64,000 bases of DNA from Pseudoxanthomonas beigongshangi (GTDB lineage Bacteria; Pseudomonadota; Gammaproteobacteria; Xanthomonadales; Xanthomonadaceae): assembly GCF_016820515.1 (NCBI RefSeq), contig NZ_JADHDV010000002.1:1-64000 (forward strand). Direction: 5' to 3'. The notes beneath the pieces were generated by a model. It worked only from the letters and a program-made list of their open reading frames with translations, did not search any database and had not been told where the DNA came from. Every line of letters starts with the position of its first letter. Position 1 is the first letter of the stretch. Shown piece by piece: positions 50,153-61,827 of this stretch. A program made the translations under genes and the position numbers.

Positions 50153-51556
50153 ATGCAAAGGAGTCCCGTCCTGTCGACCCCCGCCGTTTCGCCTGACACC
50201 CTTTGGGGTTCCCTCGCGCACTGGCTGCGCATCGCGCCCGTCGCCGATGCCGTCGACCGGCGCAATGCGCCGGCCATGCAGTTGCTGCTGATGTTCTACG
50301 GCACCGCGTTGCCGGCCAACTGGGCCTGGCATCTTTCGTCGCGGCCGATACCGCCCGGCTGGGCCATCGTCCTGCTGCTGGACTTCGCCACCGCGGCGCT
50401 GGCCCTGCTGTGCGTGGGATTGATCCGGCGTGGCCATTTCCGTCCCGCCATCACCCTGTTCCTCGGCGCGCTGCTGTTCTCGCTGGCGCTGGCTTTCCAC
50501 AAACTGGGCGCGCAGGCGCAGCTCATCGATCAGACCGCGGTGATCCTGTGCCTGGTGATTTCCGGCCTGGTGCTGGGCCGGCGCGCGCTCTGGACCGTAT
50601 TCGCGCTGTTGCTGGCGGTGTTCGCGTTCGGCTTCGCCACCGACGCGCAGAACATCGCCAGGGGGCCGCAATGGGTCAGCAATGCGCTACGCAACGCGCC
50701 CTCGCTGGTGATCAGCTACCTGATCATCACCGCGATCCTGGATCGGGCGGTCACCGCATTGCGCGAAAGCCTGCACGACGCCAATGCACGCGGCCGGGAA
50801 CTGCAGGAGGAGATGGCGCGACGCGAGCGTGCGCAGAACCAGCTCATCCACGCACAGAAGATGGAAGCCAGCGGCCGCCTGGCCAGCGGCGTCGCGCACG
50901 ATTTCAACAACGTCCTGGGCGTGATCCGGGGCTTCGCCGCGCAACGCCATCGCGCCCTCGACCTCGCCGATCCCCTCGCCCGCAGCGCGAGCCTGGAAGC
51001 GGCGCTGGAAGGCGTGGAGGAAGCCGCGGAGCGCGGAACGGCGGTCACCCGCAAGCTGCTTGGCTTCAGTCGCAATGATCGCCTGCGCATCGAGACTTTC
51101 GATGTCCGCGACGCCATTGACGGCATGCGGCCGATGCTGCGCCAGTTGTTTCCCGCTTCGATCAGGCTGGAGCTCGCCACCAGCGGCGAAGCGTTGCCCG
51201 TGCACCTGGATCGCAGCGAGTTCGAGCTGATGATCCTCAACATCGCCGCCAATGCGCGCGATGCCATGCCCGAGGGCGGGCGTTTCCTGATCTCCGCCGT
51301 CCGCCAGGATGATGTGGTGAGGATCGATCTCGGCGACAGCGGCCAGGGCATGTCCGCGCAGGTCCGCGCGCACGTGTTCGAGCCGTTCTTCAGCACCAAG
51401 CCCAGCAGCACCGGAACCGGCCTGGGCCTATCCATCGTGCATGACCTCGTCAACGCGGTCGGCGGCGACATCGAAGTCGACAGCGCCCCCGGCCTGGGCA
51501 CGACCTTCACGATCCGGTTGCCGTGGGCCGGCGTCGGCCCCGACCACGCGGTCTGA
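50153..51556 (+). CDS. Membrane histidine kinase
   Basis: A 467-residue sensor kinase. Residues 35-200 form about six hydrophobic helices without a periplasmic loop, then a short coiled coil (LQEEMARRERAQNQLIHAQK) leads to the phospho-acceptor His249 in SGVAHDFNNVLGVIRGFAAQ, an HDFNN-type box. The ATPase domain has NIAANARDAMPEGG, DSGQGMS and FEPFFSTKPSSTGTGLGLSI. An in-frame ATG at 50120 would add 11 residues; neither start has a clear ribosome binding site. The gene faces a response regulator gene 45 bases away on the other strand, which may be its partner. Confidence 0.88.
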   Translation: MQRSPVLSTPAVSPDTLWGSLAHWLRIAPVADAVDRRNAPAMQLLLMFYGTALPANWAWHLSSRPIPPGWAIVLLLDFATAALALLCVGLIRRGHFRPAITLFLGALLFSLALAFHKLGAQAQLIDQTAVILCLVISGLVLGRRALWTVFALLLAVFAFGFATDAQNIARGPQWVSNALRNAPSLVISYLIITAILDRAVTALRESLHDANARGRELQEEMARRERAQNQLIHAQKMEASGRLASGVAHDFNNVLGVIRGFAAQRHRALDLADPLARSASLEAALEGVEEAAERGTAVTRKLLGFSRNDRLRIETFDVRDAIDGMRPMLRQLFPASIRLELATSGEALPVHLDRSEFELMILNIAANARDAMPEGGRFLISAVRQDDVVRIDLGDSGQGMSAQVRAHVFEPFFSTKPSSTGTGLGLSIVHDLVNAVGGDIEVDSAPGLGTTFTIRLPWAGVGPDHAV

Positions 51557-51601
51557 GTCGGCGGGACGGGGCGAGGCATCGCACCGCGCCGCACGCGGGT
51601 T

Positions 51602-52327
51602 TCAGTGCGCCACCAGCACGTAGCCTTCGCCGTGCACGGCGTTGAGTGGCAGCGGTTCACCGCAGATGTTGGCGACCTTGCGGCGCAATCGATAGATCAG
51701 CGAATCCAGTCGGTGCGGGTCGAAATCGTAGACGTTGTCGGTCAGCGCGGCCACCAGTTGATCACGGGTGACGAGTTGGCCCGGCACGGCGGTCAGGCGC
51801 TCCACCACCCGGCGTTCGGTGCGGGTCAACGCGACCGTTCCCCCGGCAGGCGACAGCAGGCACCAACCACCCTCGTCCAGTTGCCACGCCCCACGTACGG
51901 TCGGCGCGGCCGCCCGCACCGGCGCCACACCCTGCAGGCGCCGCAGCAGGCTGTACAGAGTGGCGGCCAGCAACTCCACTTCCACGGGTTTGGCCAGGTA
52001 CGCGTCCGCCCCCTGGCTGAGGCCGCGCACGCGATCCAGGGTCTCGGCGCGCCCGGTCAACATGACGATGCCGATATGCGGAAACGCTTCGCGCAGTTCG
52101 CGGGCGACCGTGAAACCGTCGGCATCGGGCAGGCCAACGTCCAGCACCGCGATGTCGTAGCGGTGCCTCGCCAGATGCACGTGCAGCGCCGCGGCCGAAT
52201 CCATGCCGGTGACCGCGAAGCCGAACCCCGCCAATCCCGGCAACAGTATCCGCTCGCGCAACAGCGCATCGTCCTCCAGCAAGGCCACGGAGGGCATTGC
52301 GTGCTCCATCGGGGCCGTCATGGCCAT
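51602..52327 (-). CDS. OmpR/PhoB-type response regulator
   Basis: A 241-residue regulator. The receiver has acidic residues ED18-20 (LLEDDALLRER), phospho-acceptor Asp63 (AVLDVGLPDADG), Thr91 and Lys113 (YLAKPVE). The C-terminal winged-helix (VALTRTERRVVERLTAVPGQ, then LVTRDQLVAALTDNVYDFDP and LIYRLRRKVANICGEPLPLN) is of the OmpR class. It starts at ATG 52327 (MAMTAPMEHAMPSVALLEDD). It is convergent with the histidine kinase gene and downstream of rpfD; a functional link to either is inference. Confidence 0.9.
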   Translation of the reverse strand: MAMTAPMEHAMPSVALLEDDALLRERILLPGLAGFGFAVTGMDSAAALHVHLARHRYDIAVLDVGLPDADGFTVARELREAFPHIGIVMLTGRAETLDRVRGLSQGADAYLAKPVEVELLAATLYSLLRRLQGVAPVRAAAPTVRGAWQLDEGGWCLLSPAGGTVALTRTERRVVERLTAVPGQLVTRDQLVAALTDNVYDFDPHRLDSLIYRLRRKVANICGEPLPLNAVHGEGYVLVAH

Positions 52328-52538
52328 CTTCGATTCCCCTGTCCCGCCATCCCGAATCGACCGTAGCGGAAAGTTCGTTCGCGATGCATGAAGAAAGTGC
52401 ACGCTTCCGCACACCTGCGCGCAACCTATGGGATTTCAGGGCTGAATCTTGACCAAGCACACAGTCGTTTCGTGAACGTCGCTCGATGCGGCGAAACGAA
52501 AGCCTGCCAGCCATCTGCTTTCGCACAGGTGCGCGCGC
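52328..52538. other. Gap between response regulator and rpfD
   Basis: No gene or clear terminator is seen. The stretch 52385-52530 is less GC-rich than its surroundings and probably holds the regulator gene's promoter. Confidence 0.4.
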
Positions 52539-53420
52539 TTAGCCGGGATCCGCTCCGGTGCGGCTGCGCAGATCGGCCCGATAGCGCCGGCTGCACGGCA
52601 ACGCGGTCGCGTCCTTGAGATGAATGCGCGCATCGCCGGTATCCAGCGGTTCGATGGAAGCCACCTGATCCAGGTTCACGATATAACTGCGGTGGATGCG
52701 GGCAAAGCGCGCCGGGTCCAGCTTGGCCTCGATGCCGGCGATGGTGCTGCGCAGCGGATAGTCGTGGCCGCGCACGCGCAGGTTGACGTAGTTGCCCGCC
52801 GCCTGCGCCCATTCGATGTCGCTGGCCGCGACCAGGAACTCGCGGCCCAGCTTGCGGACCAGGAACCGTTCCGGCCGTTCCACCGGCTCCAGCGGCGGGC
52901 CTTCGTCGGGCACATCGAGCAGGCTGGCCTCGCCCTGCCAGCGGCGCAGCAGGAAACGGTAGACCTCGATGGTCGCGACCGCCCAGATGAACGTGCGTAT
53001 GTCCTTGAGGTACTCGTAGAAGAATTCGCGCGCCCAGGGACCGAAGTCGTACTCCGAGCCCTGCCAGCGATAGGCCAGCACCCGCAGCGCGACCATGCCC
53101 GCCACGTGCAGCAGCGAGTACACCACGCTGGCCAGCAGGTACCAGGGCAACTGCCGTCGCAGGGTATCCCAGTGCAGCGGGAAACGGCGGGTGAACGCGA
53201 CCACCGCCGGCACCAGCGCCAGCAGCACGATGCCGCTGGAACTTTCCCAGACCACCGGTTCCCAGTCCGCGATCCGCAAGCCGGCCCGATGGACATCCAT
53301 CACCGTGGTGATGCTGTTGCCGACCACGTTGACCAGGATGCCGATTACCCAGAAGCCGACTTCAAGGCTGCGGCGCCAAGGCTGGAAACGGCGGTAGAGC
53401 GTGTCGGAGGAAGATGCCAT
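52539..53420 (-). CDS. rpfD: Membrane-bound LytTR regulator RpfD
   Basis: A 293-residue protein with four predicted membrane helices (about 20-40, 62-78, 91-115 and 143-160) and a C-terminal LytTR DNA-binding domain from about residue 190 (RFLVRKLGREFLVAASDIEW, then NYVNLRVRGHDYPLRSTIAG, RFARIHRSYIVNLDQVASIE). Xanthomonad rpfD encodes a LytTR-domain regulator, and the location next to recJ and rpfE agrees. Membrane-tethered LytTR proteins are unusual because DNA binding occurs at the inner membrane face. The start at ATG 53420 has no ribosome binding site but has TACAAT six bases upstream. Confidence 0.85.
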   Translation of the reverse strand: MASSSDTLYRRFQPWRRSLEVGFWVIGILVNVVGNSITTVMDVHRAGLRIADWEPVVWESSSGIVLLALVPAVVAFTRRFPLHWDTLRRQLPWYLLASVVYSLLHVAGMVALRVLAYRWQGSEYDFGPWAREFFYEYLKDIRTFIWAVATIEVYRFLLRRWQGEASLLDVPDEGPPLEPVERPERFLVRKLGREFLVAASDIEWAQAAGNYVNLRVRGHDYPLRSTIAGIEAKLDPARFARIHRSYIVNLDQVASIEPLDTGDARIHLKDATALPCSRRYRADLRSRTGADPG

Positions 53421-53426
53421 TGGCGC

Positions 53427-53432
53427 ATTGTA
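53427..53432 (-). promoter_or_regulatory. -10-like hexamer six bases before rpfD
   Basis: TACAAT on the minus strand is followed by GCGCCA and the rpfD ATG, the leaderless arrangement also seen at clpS, aat and rarA. No clear -35 is present. It lies in the 37-base gap after recJ. Confidence 0.45.
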
Positions 53433-53457
53433 GGTGCGTGCGCCCCCGTGCGCCCCG

Positions 53458-55182
53458 CTACGGCAGCGCCACCCAGTGGCGAACCAGCAACTGGATTCCC
53501 CGGCGATCCTGGTAGTCGTCGGTGTCGAGCTGAAAGACGGCGTGGACGCGCCTCGGTCTTGCCTGTTCACGCCAACCGCCGAACTGGATGGCGCCCAGCG
53601 GCTGCGCGCGCCCGGGCAGGCGCAGCGAGAACTTCAGGTGTTTCGCGCCGACCACGCGCCAGTCGATCACCTCGAACTCGCCGTCGAACAGCGGCTCGGG
53701 AAAGCCCTGTCCCCAGGGCCCGCCGTCGCGCAGCGCCTCGGCGTGGGCGCGGTCGAACTCTTCCGGCAGCAGTTCGCCGTCGCTCAGCCATTCGGCCTGC
53801 AGCAGGCTATCGTCCAGCCAGCGCGTGGCGACGTCGCGGAACGCGATCTCGAAGGCCGCCAGGTTCGCCTGCGCCAGGCTCAGGCCGGCGGCCATCGCGT
53901 GGCCGCCGAATTTCTCGATCAGGCCCGGATGCGTCGCATCGACCGCCGCCAGCGCGTCGCGCATATGGAAGCCGGGAATCGAACGCGCCGAGCCCCGCAA
54001 TGAGCTCGCGCCAGGTTCGGCCGGCGCGAAGGCGATGACCGGGCGATGCAGGCCATCCTTGATCCGCGAGGCGACCAGCCCGACCACGCCGGGATGCCAC
54101 TCGGGATCGAACAGGCACAGCGCCAGCGGCGGTTCGGCTTCCACCGCCGCGAGCTTCGCCAGCGCGATCTGCGCCTCGTCGACCATCTGCTGCTGGACGC
54201 CGCGCCGCTCGGCGTTGATTTCGTTGAGGGTGGCGGCCATCCCGCGCGCCTGCTCCGGGTCATCGCAGAGCAGGCATTCGATGCCCAGCGACATGTCCTC
54301 CAGGCGTCCGGCGGCGTTGAGCCGTGGTGCGATCGCGAAACCGATGTCGGACGCGGTCAAATGGCGGGCATCGCGGCCGGCGACCTCGATCAGGGCGTGC
54401 AGGCCCGCGCTGCCCTGCCCGCCGCGCAGGCGCCGCAGGCCGGCGCCGACCAGGGCCCGGTTGTTGCTGTCCAGCGGCACCAGATCCGCCACCGTGCCGA
54501 CCGCGACCAGATCCAGCAGCGGGGTCAGGTCCGGTTCGCCTTGCGGCCATCGGCCGCTTTCGCGCAAACGGCGACGCAGCGCGAGCAGCACGTAGAAGGC
54601 CACGCCCACGCCGGCCAGCGCCTTGCTGGGGAAGCCGTCCTCGCGCAGGTTGGGATTGACGATGGCATCGGCCGGCGGCAGCGTCTCGCCGGGCAGATGG
54701 TGGTCGGTCACCAGCACCTGCCAGCCCTGCGCGCGCGCGCGCGCAATGCCCGCATGGCAGGCGATGCCGTGGTCGACAGTGACCAGCAGTTCGGGTTGCA
54801 GCGTCGCCAGTTCGTCCACCAGCGAGGGCGACAGGCCGTAGCCATGCGCCATCCGGTTGGGCACCGTCGCGGTGACCCGCGCCGCGCCCAACGCGCGCAA
54901 ACCTCGCACCATCAAGGCGCACGCGGTCGCGCCATCGCAATCGAAATCGCCGACCACCACGATGTGCCGACCTTCGTCGATGGCCGCCTGCAGCAGGCGA
55001 CCGGCGGCATCGAGGCCGCCGAGCGCATCGGGGGGCAGCAGTTGCGCCAGGCGCGGCTGCGCCCCGGTGGCGGCACTGACACCGCGACCGGCGTACACGC
55101 GTCGCAGCAAGGGCAGGATCTGCGCCGGCCATTCGCCGGCGACCACCGCTTCCCGCCGGCGGATCCGGGGCGAAGGGGTCAC
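53458..55182 (-). CDS. recJ: Single-stranded-DNA-specific exonuclease RecJ
   Basis: RecJ digests single-stranded DNA 5' to 3' in recombination and mismatch repair. The 574-residue length is that of the family (577 in E. coli). DHH-type metal motifs are visible: VVVGDFDCDGATACAL, VTVDHGIACHAGI, LVTDHHLPGETLPPADAIVN and VGTVADLVPLD, with the DHHA1 part GLIEKFGGHAMAAGLSL. The start is GTG 55182, overlapping the rpfE stop by four bases (GTGA). A longer in-frame extension upstream is Arg/Gly/Ala-rich and antisense-like, so it is rejected. Confidence 0.95.
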   Translation of the reverse strand: MTPSPRIRRREAVVAGEWPAQILPLLRRVYAGRGVSAATGAQPRLAQLLPPDALGGLDAAGRLLQAAIDEGRHIVVVGDFDCDGATACALMVRGLRALGAARVTATVPNRMAHGYGLSPSLVDELATLQPELLVTVDHGIACHAGIARARAQGWQVLVTDHHLPGETLPPADAIVNPNLREDGFPSKALAGVGVAFYVLLALRRRLRESGRWPQGEPDLTPLLDLVAVGTVADLVPLDSNNRALVGAGLRRLRGGQGSAGLHALIEVAGRDARHLTASDIGFAIAPRLNAAGRLEDMSLGIECLLCDDPEQARGMAATLNEINAERRGVQQQMVDEAQIALAKLAAVEAEPPLALCLFDPEWHPGVVGLVASRIKDGLHRPVIAFAPAEPGASSLRGSARSIPGFHMRDALAAVDATHPGLIEKFGGHAMAAGLSLAQANLAAFEIAFRDVATRWLDDSLLQAEWLSDGELLPEEFDRAHAEALRDGGPWGQGFPEPLFDGEFEVIDWRVVGAKHLKFSLRLPGRAQPLGAIQFGGWREQARPRRVHAVFQLDTDDYQDRRGIQLLVRHWVALP

Positions 55183-56123
55183 GCCGTCAGCCCGGCGGCC
55201 GCGCCGTCCAGGCGCGTCAACGGACGACGCCAGAAGCGCCAGCGTTGATCGCGGCGCAGGGTGAAGCGCTCGCCGTCCTCGAAGTCCAGTTCCAGCGCAA
55301 GCAGTTCGCCGCGCGCCAGCGCGGCCAGCAGGGGTTGCAGGGCGTCGCGCGCGAACACCTCCGGCTGGCGCAGGTGGCGCAGATCGATGAGCGCGTCGAC
55401 CGCGCCGCCCTCGCCTTCGGCGGTCACGCCGGCTGCGAGCGCGAGCGCGCGCAATAGCGTGTCCTGTCCCTTGACCTGGCGGAACCGGGTACCCACCGAC
55501 TGCGGCAGGCGTCCGCCGCCCCAGAACCACAGGGAATTCACCGGGGCCTTGCCCGCAGCCACGCGGCGCGCGTTCCATGGATGGTTGTGCAGCACGATCT
55601 GCGCCTCGGTCAGCAACGCGCGCCAGCGGCGGCCGTCGTCGCCCTCGGGCAGATGCGCGAACAGGTCATCGCCGAGCACGTCGCCGATCGGCGCGAACGC
55701 CGGCAGCCGCGCATCCGGCGGCAGGCGCAGGTACCAGCGCGAAGGTTGTGGTGCATCCAGCAGCACGCCGGCATCGCCGAACAGCGGCTTCAATGCCGGC
55801 AGCAACTGCGCGGTGTCCTCGGCGTCCAGCGCCAATGCCTCGCCGTAGGCGAGCATGCGCGCGCCATTCATGTCCGGCGACACGCGCGCGGGATCCGCGC
55901 GCAGCCAGGTGGCGCCTTCGGCATCGCCGGCATCCAATTGCCGGGTCAGCGCCGCCACCGGCCAGTGATCGGGCACCAGCCGGAAGTGCCGGCGCAGTTG
56001 TTCCCGCTCGCCCGCGTCCAGCGTCTGGCGATCCGCGCGCCCCAGTGCCCTCGCCACCTCGTCGGGCAGGCGTTGGCCGGCCAGGCGGGCGCGGGTGGGC
56101 AGCAACAGGGTGGCGGTCGCCAT
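55179..56123 (-). CDS. rpfE: RpfE family protein
   Basis: A 314-residue cytoplasmic protein of the xanthomonad RpfE family, whose biochemical role is unclear; databases sometimes relate it to phosphoglycerate mutase-like regulators. The N terminus MATATLLLPTRARLAGQRLP and the stretches WLRADPARVSPDMNGARMLA, RWYLRLPPDARLPAF and NSLWFWGGGRLPQSVGTRF are recognisable family blocks. It precedes recJ (4-base overlap) and follows greA by 8 bases, the order of the Xanthomonas rpf locus. Confidence 0.85.
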   Translation of the reverse strand: MATATLLLPTRARLAGQRLPDEVARALGRADRQTLDAGEREQLRRHFRLVPDHWPVAALTRQLDAGDAEGATWLRADPARVSPDMNGARMLAYGEALALDAEDTAQLLPALKPLFGDAGVLLDAPQPSRWYLRLPPDARLPAFAPIGDVLGDDLFAHLPEGDDGRRWRALLTEAQIVLHNHPWNARRVAAGKAPVNSLWFWGGGRLPQSVGTRFRQVKGQDTLLRALALAAGVTAEGEGGAVDALIDLRHLRQPEVFARDALQPLLAALARGELLALELDFEDGERFTLRRDQRWRFWRRPLTRLDGAAAGLTA

Positions 56124-56131
56124 CGCCCGGG

Positions 56132-56604
56132 TCAGTCGGTGTAGCTGACGCCGACGATTTCGTACTCGCGCTGGCCGGCCGGCGCGTCGATGGTGACCGC
56201 GTCACCTTCGTGCTTGCCGATCAACGCGCGGGCCAGCGGCGAGGAGATCGCGATCAGGCCCTGCTTGATGTCCGCCTCCAGGTCGCCCACGACCTGGTAA
56301 CGCTTCTCCTCGTCGGTCTCCACGTCGGCCAGCGTCACCGTCGCGCCGAACACGATGCGCGAACCGGCGTTGAGCTTGGTGACGTCGATGATCTCCGAGT
56401 GCGAAAGCTCGCTCTCCAGCTGCTTGATGCGGCCTTCGATGAATCCCTGCTGCTCGCGCGCGGCGTGGTATTCGGCGTTTTCCTTCAGATCACCGTGCGC
56501 GCGCGCCTCGGCGATCGCGGTGATGACTTCCGGCCGCTTCACCGTCTTCAGCAGATCCAGTTCCTGGCGCAGCCGCTGCGCGCCCTTCATGGTCAATGGT
56601 GCTC

Positions 56605-56608
<4 letters not shown>
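56132..56608 (-). CDS. greA: Transcription elongation factor GreA
   Basis: GreA rescues backtracked RNA polymerase by stimulating transcript cleavage. The 158-residue length equals E. coli GreA. The coiled-coil domain ([20 protein letters not shown]) carries the acidic tip DLKENAEY, and the C-terminal domain has [12 protein letters not shown] and [14 protein letters not shown]. The start is GTG 56608, overlapping the carB stop (GTGA) with AAGGAGC upstream, and gives the conserved N terminus; the ATG at 56590 would lose six residues. Confidence 0.96.
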
Positions 56609-59847
<3,239 letters not shown>

Positions 59848-59851
59848 GGGC

Positions 59852-60463
59852 TTACTCGAAGAATTTCGGGGGGATGCCGCAGGCATCGGAGATTTCGGTG
59901 GCCATCGCCGCCAGTTGGGCATCGCTGGCCGAGGGCTGGTCCTCATCCTGATCGGTGAATTCACCGTAGCCGGACAGCTCGCGCAGGCGGCGGTACTGCG
60001 AACCGTAGGCGAAGGTCATGAAGGACACGAGCCGATCCGGCGGCATGCTGCTCGGGTCGAATCCCTGCCCTTCCCCGGCCAGCGCGTTGTCGATGGAAAA
60101 TCCACCCAGTTCCTTCATCGCGTCGCCGGCGCCCTCGTCCAGCAGTTTCAGCGCGGCCTGGAACTCGTCCGGCGCCTGGTCGGCGTAGGCATCGACGGCG
60201 CGCCGCTTGCGGGCCACGAACGCCGGCCGGGCGACTTGCTGGCTGAAGCAGGCGCGCTGCTTGCCATCCAGTTCCGCCTCCAGCGCCTTCGGATCCTTTT
60301 CCATCAACTGGGCGAAGATGCGATGGATCGGGAACATGTCGACCAGATACTCGGTCATCCGCTCGCGGGCCACGGCATCGACCGTGGCCGGCGCGGCCGC
60401 GGCGGTGCCGGCGCTGGTCAGCAATCCCGCGGCCAGCAGGAGACGCAGCCGCACAGGGCTCAC
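59852..60463 (-). CDS. Small exported protein between carA and carB
   Basis: A 203-residue protein with a signal peptide ([20 protein letters not shown], ending AAAA-PA). The mature part is helical and charged ([20 protein letters not shown], then [40 protein letters not shown]), without cysteine pairs or known catalytic motifs; a DUF2059-like relationship is possible but unproven. The start GTG 60463 overlaps the carA stop (GTGA). An exported protein inside the carAB operon is odd: it should act in the periplasm while its neighbours make carbamoyl phosphate in the cytosol. Function unknown. Confidence 0.85.
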   Translation of the reverse strand: MSPVRLRLLLAAGLLTSAGTAAAAPATVDAVARERMTEYLVDMFPIHRIFAQLMEKDPKALEAELDGKQRACFSQQVARPAFVARKRRAVDAYADQAPDEFQAALKLLDEGAGDAMKELGGFSIDNALAGEGQGFDPSSMPPDRLVSFMTFAYGSQYRRLRELSGYGEFTDQDEDQPSASDAQLAAMATEISDACGIPPKFFE

Positions 60464-61587
60464 GCCGCGCGTTCCATGCTGGCGACGAAGCGGTCGAACA
60501 GCGGCGAGACGTCATGCGGGCCGGGCGAGGCTTCCGGGTGGCCCTGGAAGGAAAACGCCGGCGCGTCGGTCAATTCGATGCCCTGGTTGGTGCCATCGAA
60601 CAGCGAGCGGTGGATGACCCGCACGTTGGCCGGCAGGCTGGACTCGTCGACCGCGAAGCCGTGGTTCTGCGAGGTGATCATCACCCGGCCGGAATCCAGG
60701 TCCTGCACCGGATGGTTGGCGCCGTGGTGGCCGTGGCCCATCTTGAGGGTCTTGGCGCCGGCGGCCAGCGCCAGCAGCTGATGGCCCAGGCAGATGCCGA
60801 AAGTCGGGATTTTCTTCGCCACGAACTCGCGGATGGCGGCAATCGCGTAATCGCAGGGTTCCGGGTCGCCGGGGCCGTTGGACAGGAAAATGCCACCCGG
60901 ATTCAGCGCCAGCGCGTCGGTGGCCGACGTCTGCGCCGGCACCACCGTCACCTCGCAGCCGCGTTCGGCCAGCATGCGCAGGATGTTGTGCTTGACGCCG
61001 AAGTCATAGGCCACGACCTTGAACTTCGGTTCGGCGTGGACGAACTCGCCGCGATCCAGATCCAGCTGGCCGTCCTTCCAGGCATAGCGTTCGGTGGTGG
61101 ACACCACCTTGGCCAGATCCATGCCCTTCAGGCCGGGGAACTTGCGCGCCGCTTCCAGCGCCTTGTCCACGTCCACGTCCGCGCCGGCCATCAGCGCGCC
61201 GTTCTGGGCGCCACGATCGCGCAGGATGCGGGTGAGCTTGCGGGTGTCGATGCCGGCGATGGCGACGATGCCGCGGGCGATCAGCCACTCCGGCAGCGCC
61301 ACCTGGCTGCGCCAGCTGCTGGGCCGGCGCGGTACGTCGCGCACGATCAGGCCGGCGCCCCAGACCTGGCGCGCTTCGTCGTCCTGGTCGGTGCAGCCGG
61401 TGTTGCCGATGTGGGGATAGGTCAGGGTGACCAGCTGGCGGGCGTAGGACGGGTCGGTCAGGATTTCCTGGTAACCGGTCATCGCGGTGTTGAACACCAC
61501 TTCGCCAACGGAAAGGCCGTCTGCGCCTACGGATTCGCCCTCGAATACGGTGCCGTCTTCGAGTACGAGGATTGCGGGTTGAGTCAC
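60460..61587 (-). CDS. carA: Carbamoyl phosphate synthase, small (glutaminase) subunit
   Basis: CarA releases ammonia from glutamine for CarB. The 375-residue protein starts at GTG 61587 ([20 protein letters not shown]), which fits the family; the longer frame upstream is leader sequence. The class I amidotransferase triad is seen: the nucleophile Cys in [13 protein letters not shown], and His and Glu in [28 protein letters not shown] is also typical. It is the first gene of the carA-exported-carB-greA unit and has a TATAAT box about 105 bases upstream. Confidence 0.97.
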   Translation of the reverse strand: MTQPAILVLEDGTVFEGESVGADGLSVGEVVFNTAMTGYQEILTDPSYARQLVTLTYPHIGNTGCTDQDDEARQVWGAGLIVRDVPRRPSSWRSQVALPEWLIARGIVAIAGIDTRKLTRILRDRGAQNGALMAGADVDVDKALEAARKFPGLKGMDLAKVVSTTERYAWKDGQLDLDRGEFVHAEPKFKVVAYDFGVKHNILRMLAERGCEVTVVPAQTSATDALALNPGGIFLSNGPGDPEPCDYAIAAIREFVAKKIPTFGICLGHQLLALAAGAKTLKMGHGHHGANHPVQDLDSGRVMITSQNHGFAVDESSLPANVRVIHRSLFDGTNQGIELTDAPAFSFQGHPEASPGPHDVSPLFDRFVASMERAA

Positions 61588-61827
61588 GGGGTTCGCCTTG
61601 GGGTGGAGGAACCCTGCCCCTCCGACTTGCGGCTGCAAGAAACCGCGGACTCGGCGTTTTTCCGGTCCGGGGCGGTAGGTAACAGGCGAGCGGGAATTAT
61701 ACGGGCGAGCCCCCTCCCGCGCTACAGTTTTTTGACCGATCCACACGCCGTCCGCCGGCGGCGCGCCCGCTGTTCAGTCTGCGGGCGCGCGGAAAAGGCC
61801 GCTTTCACGGGGACCGCGTTTCCTGCG
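61588..61827 (-). promoter_or_regulatory. carA leader and promoter region
   Basis: A perfect TATAAT on the minus strand at 61696-61701 is the likely -10 box; a good -35 is not visible. The roughly 100-base leader contains a CTTGC-AGCC-GCAAG hairpin but no terminator-like attenuator. AAGG at 61600-61604 may be the carA ribosome binding site. Confidence 0.55.
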
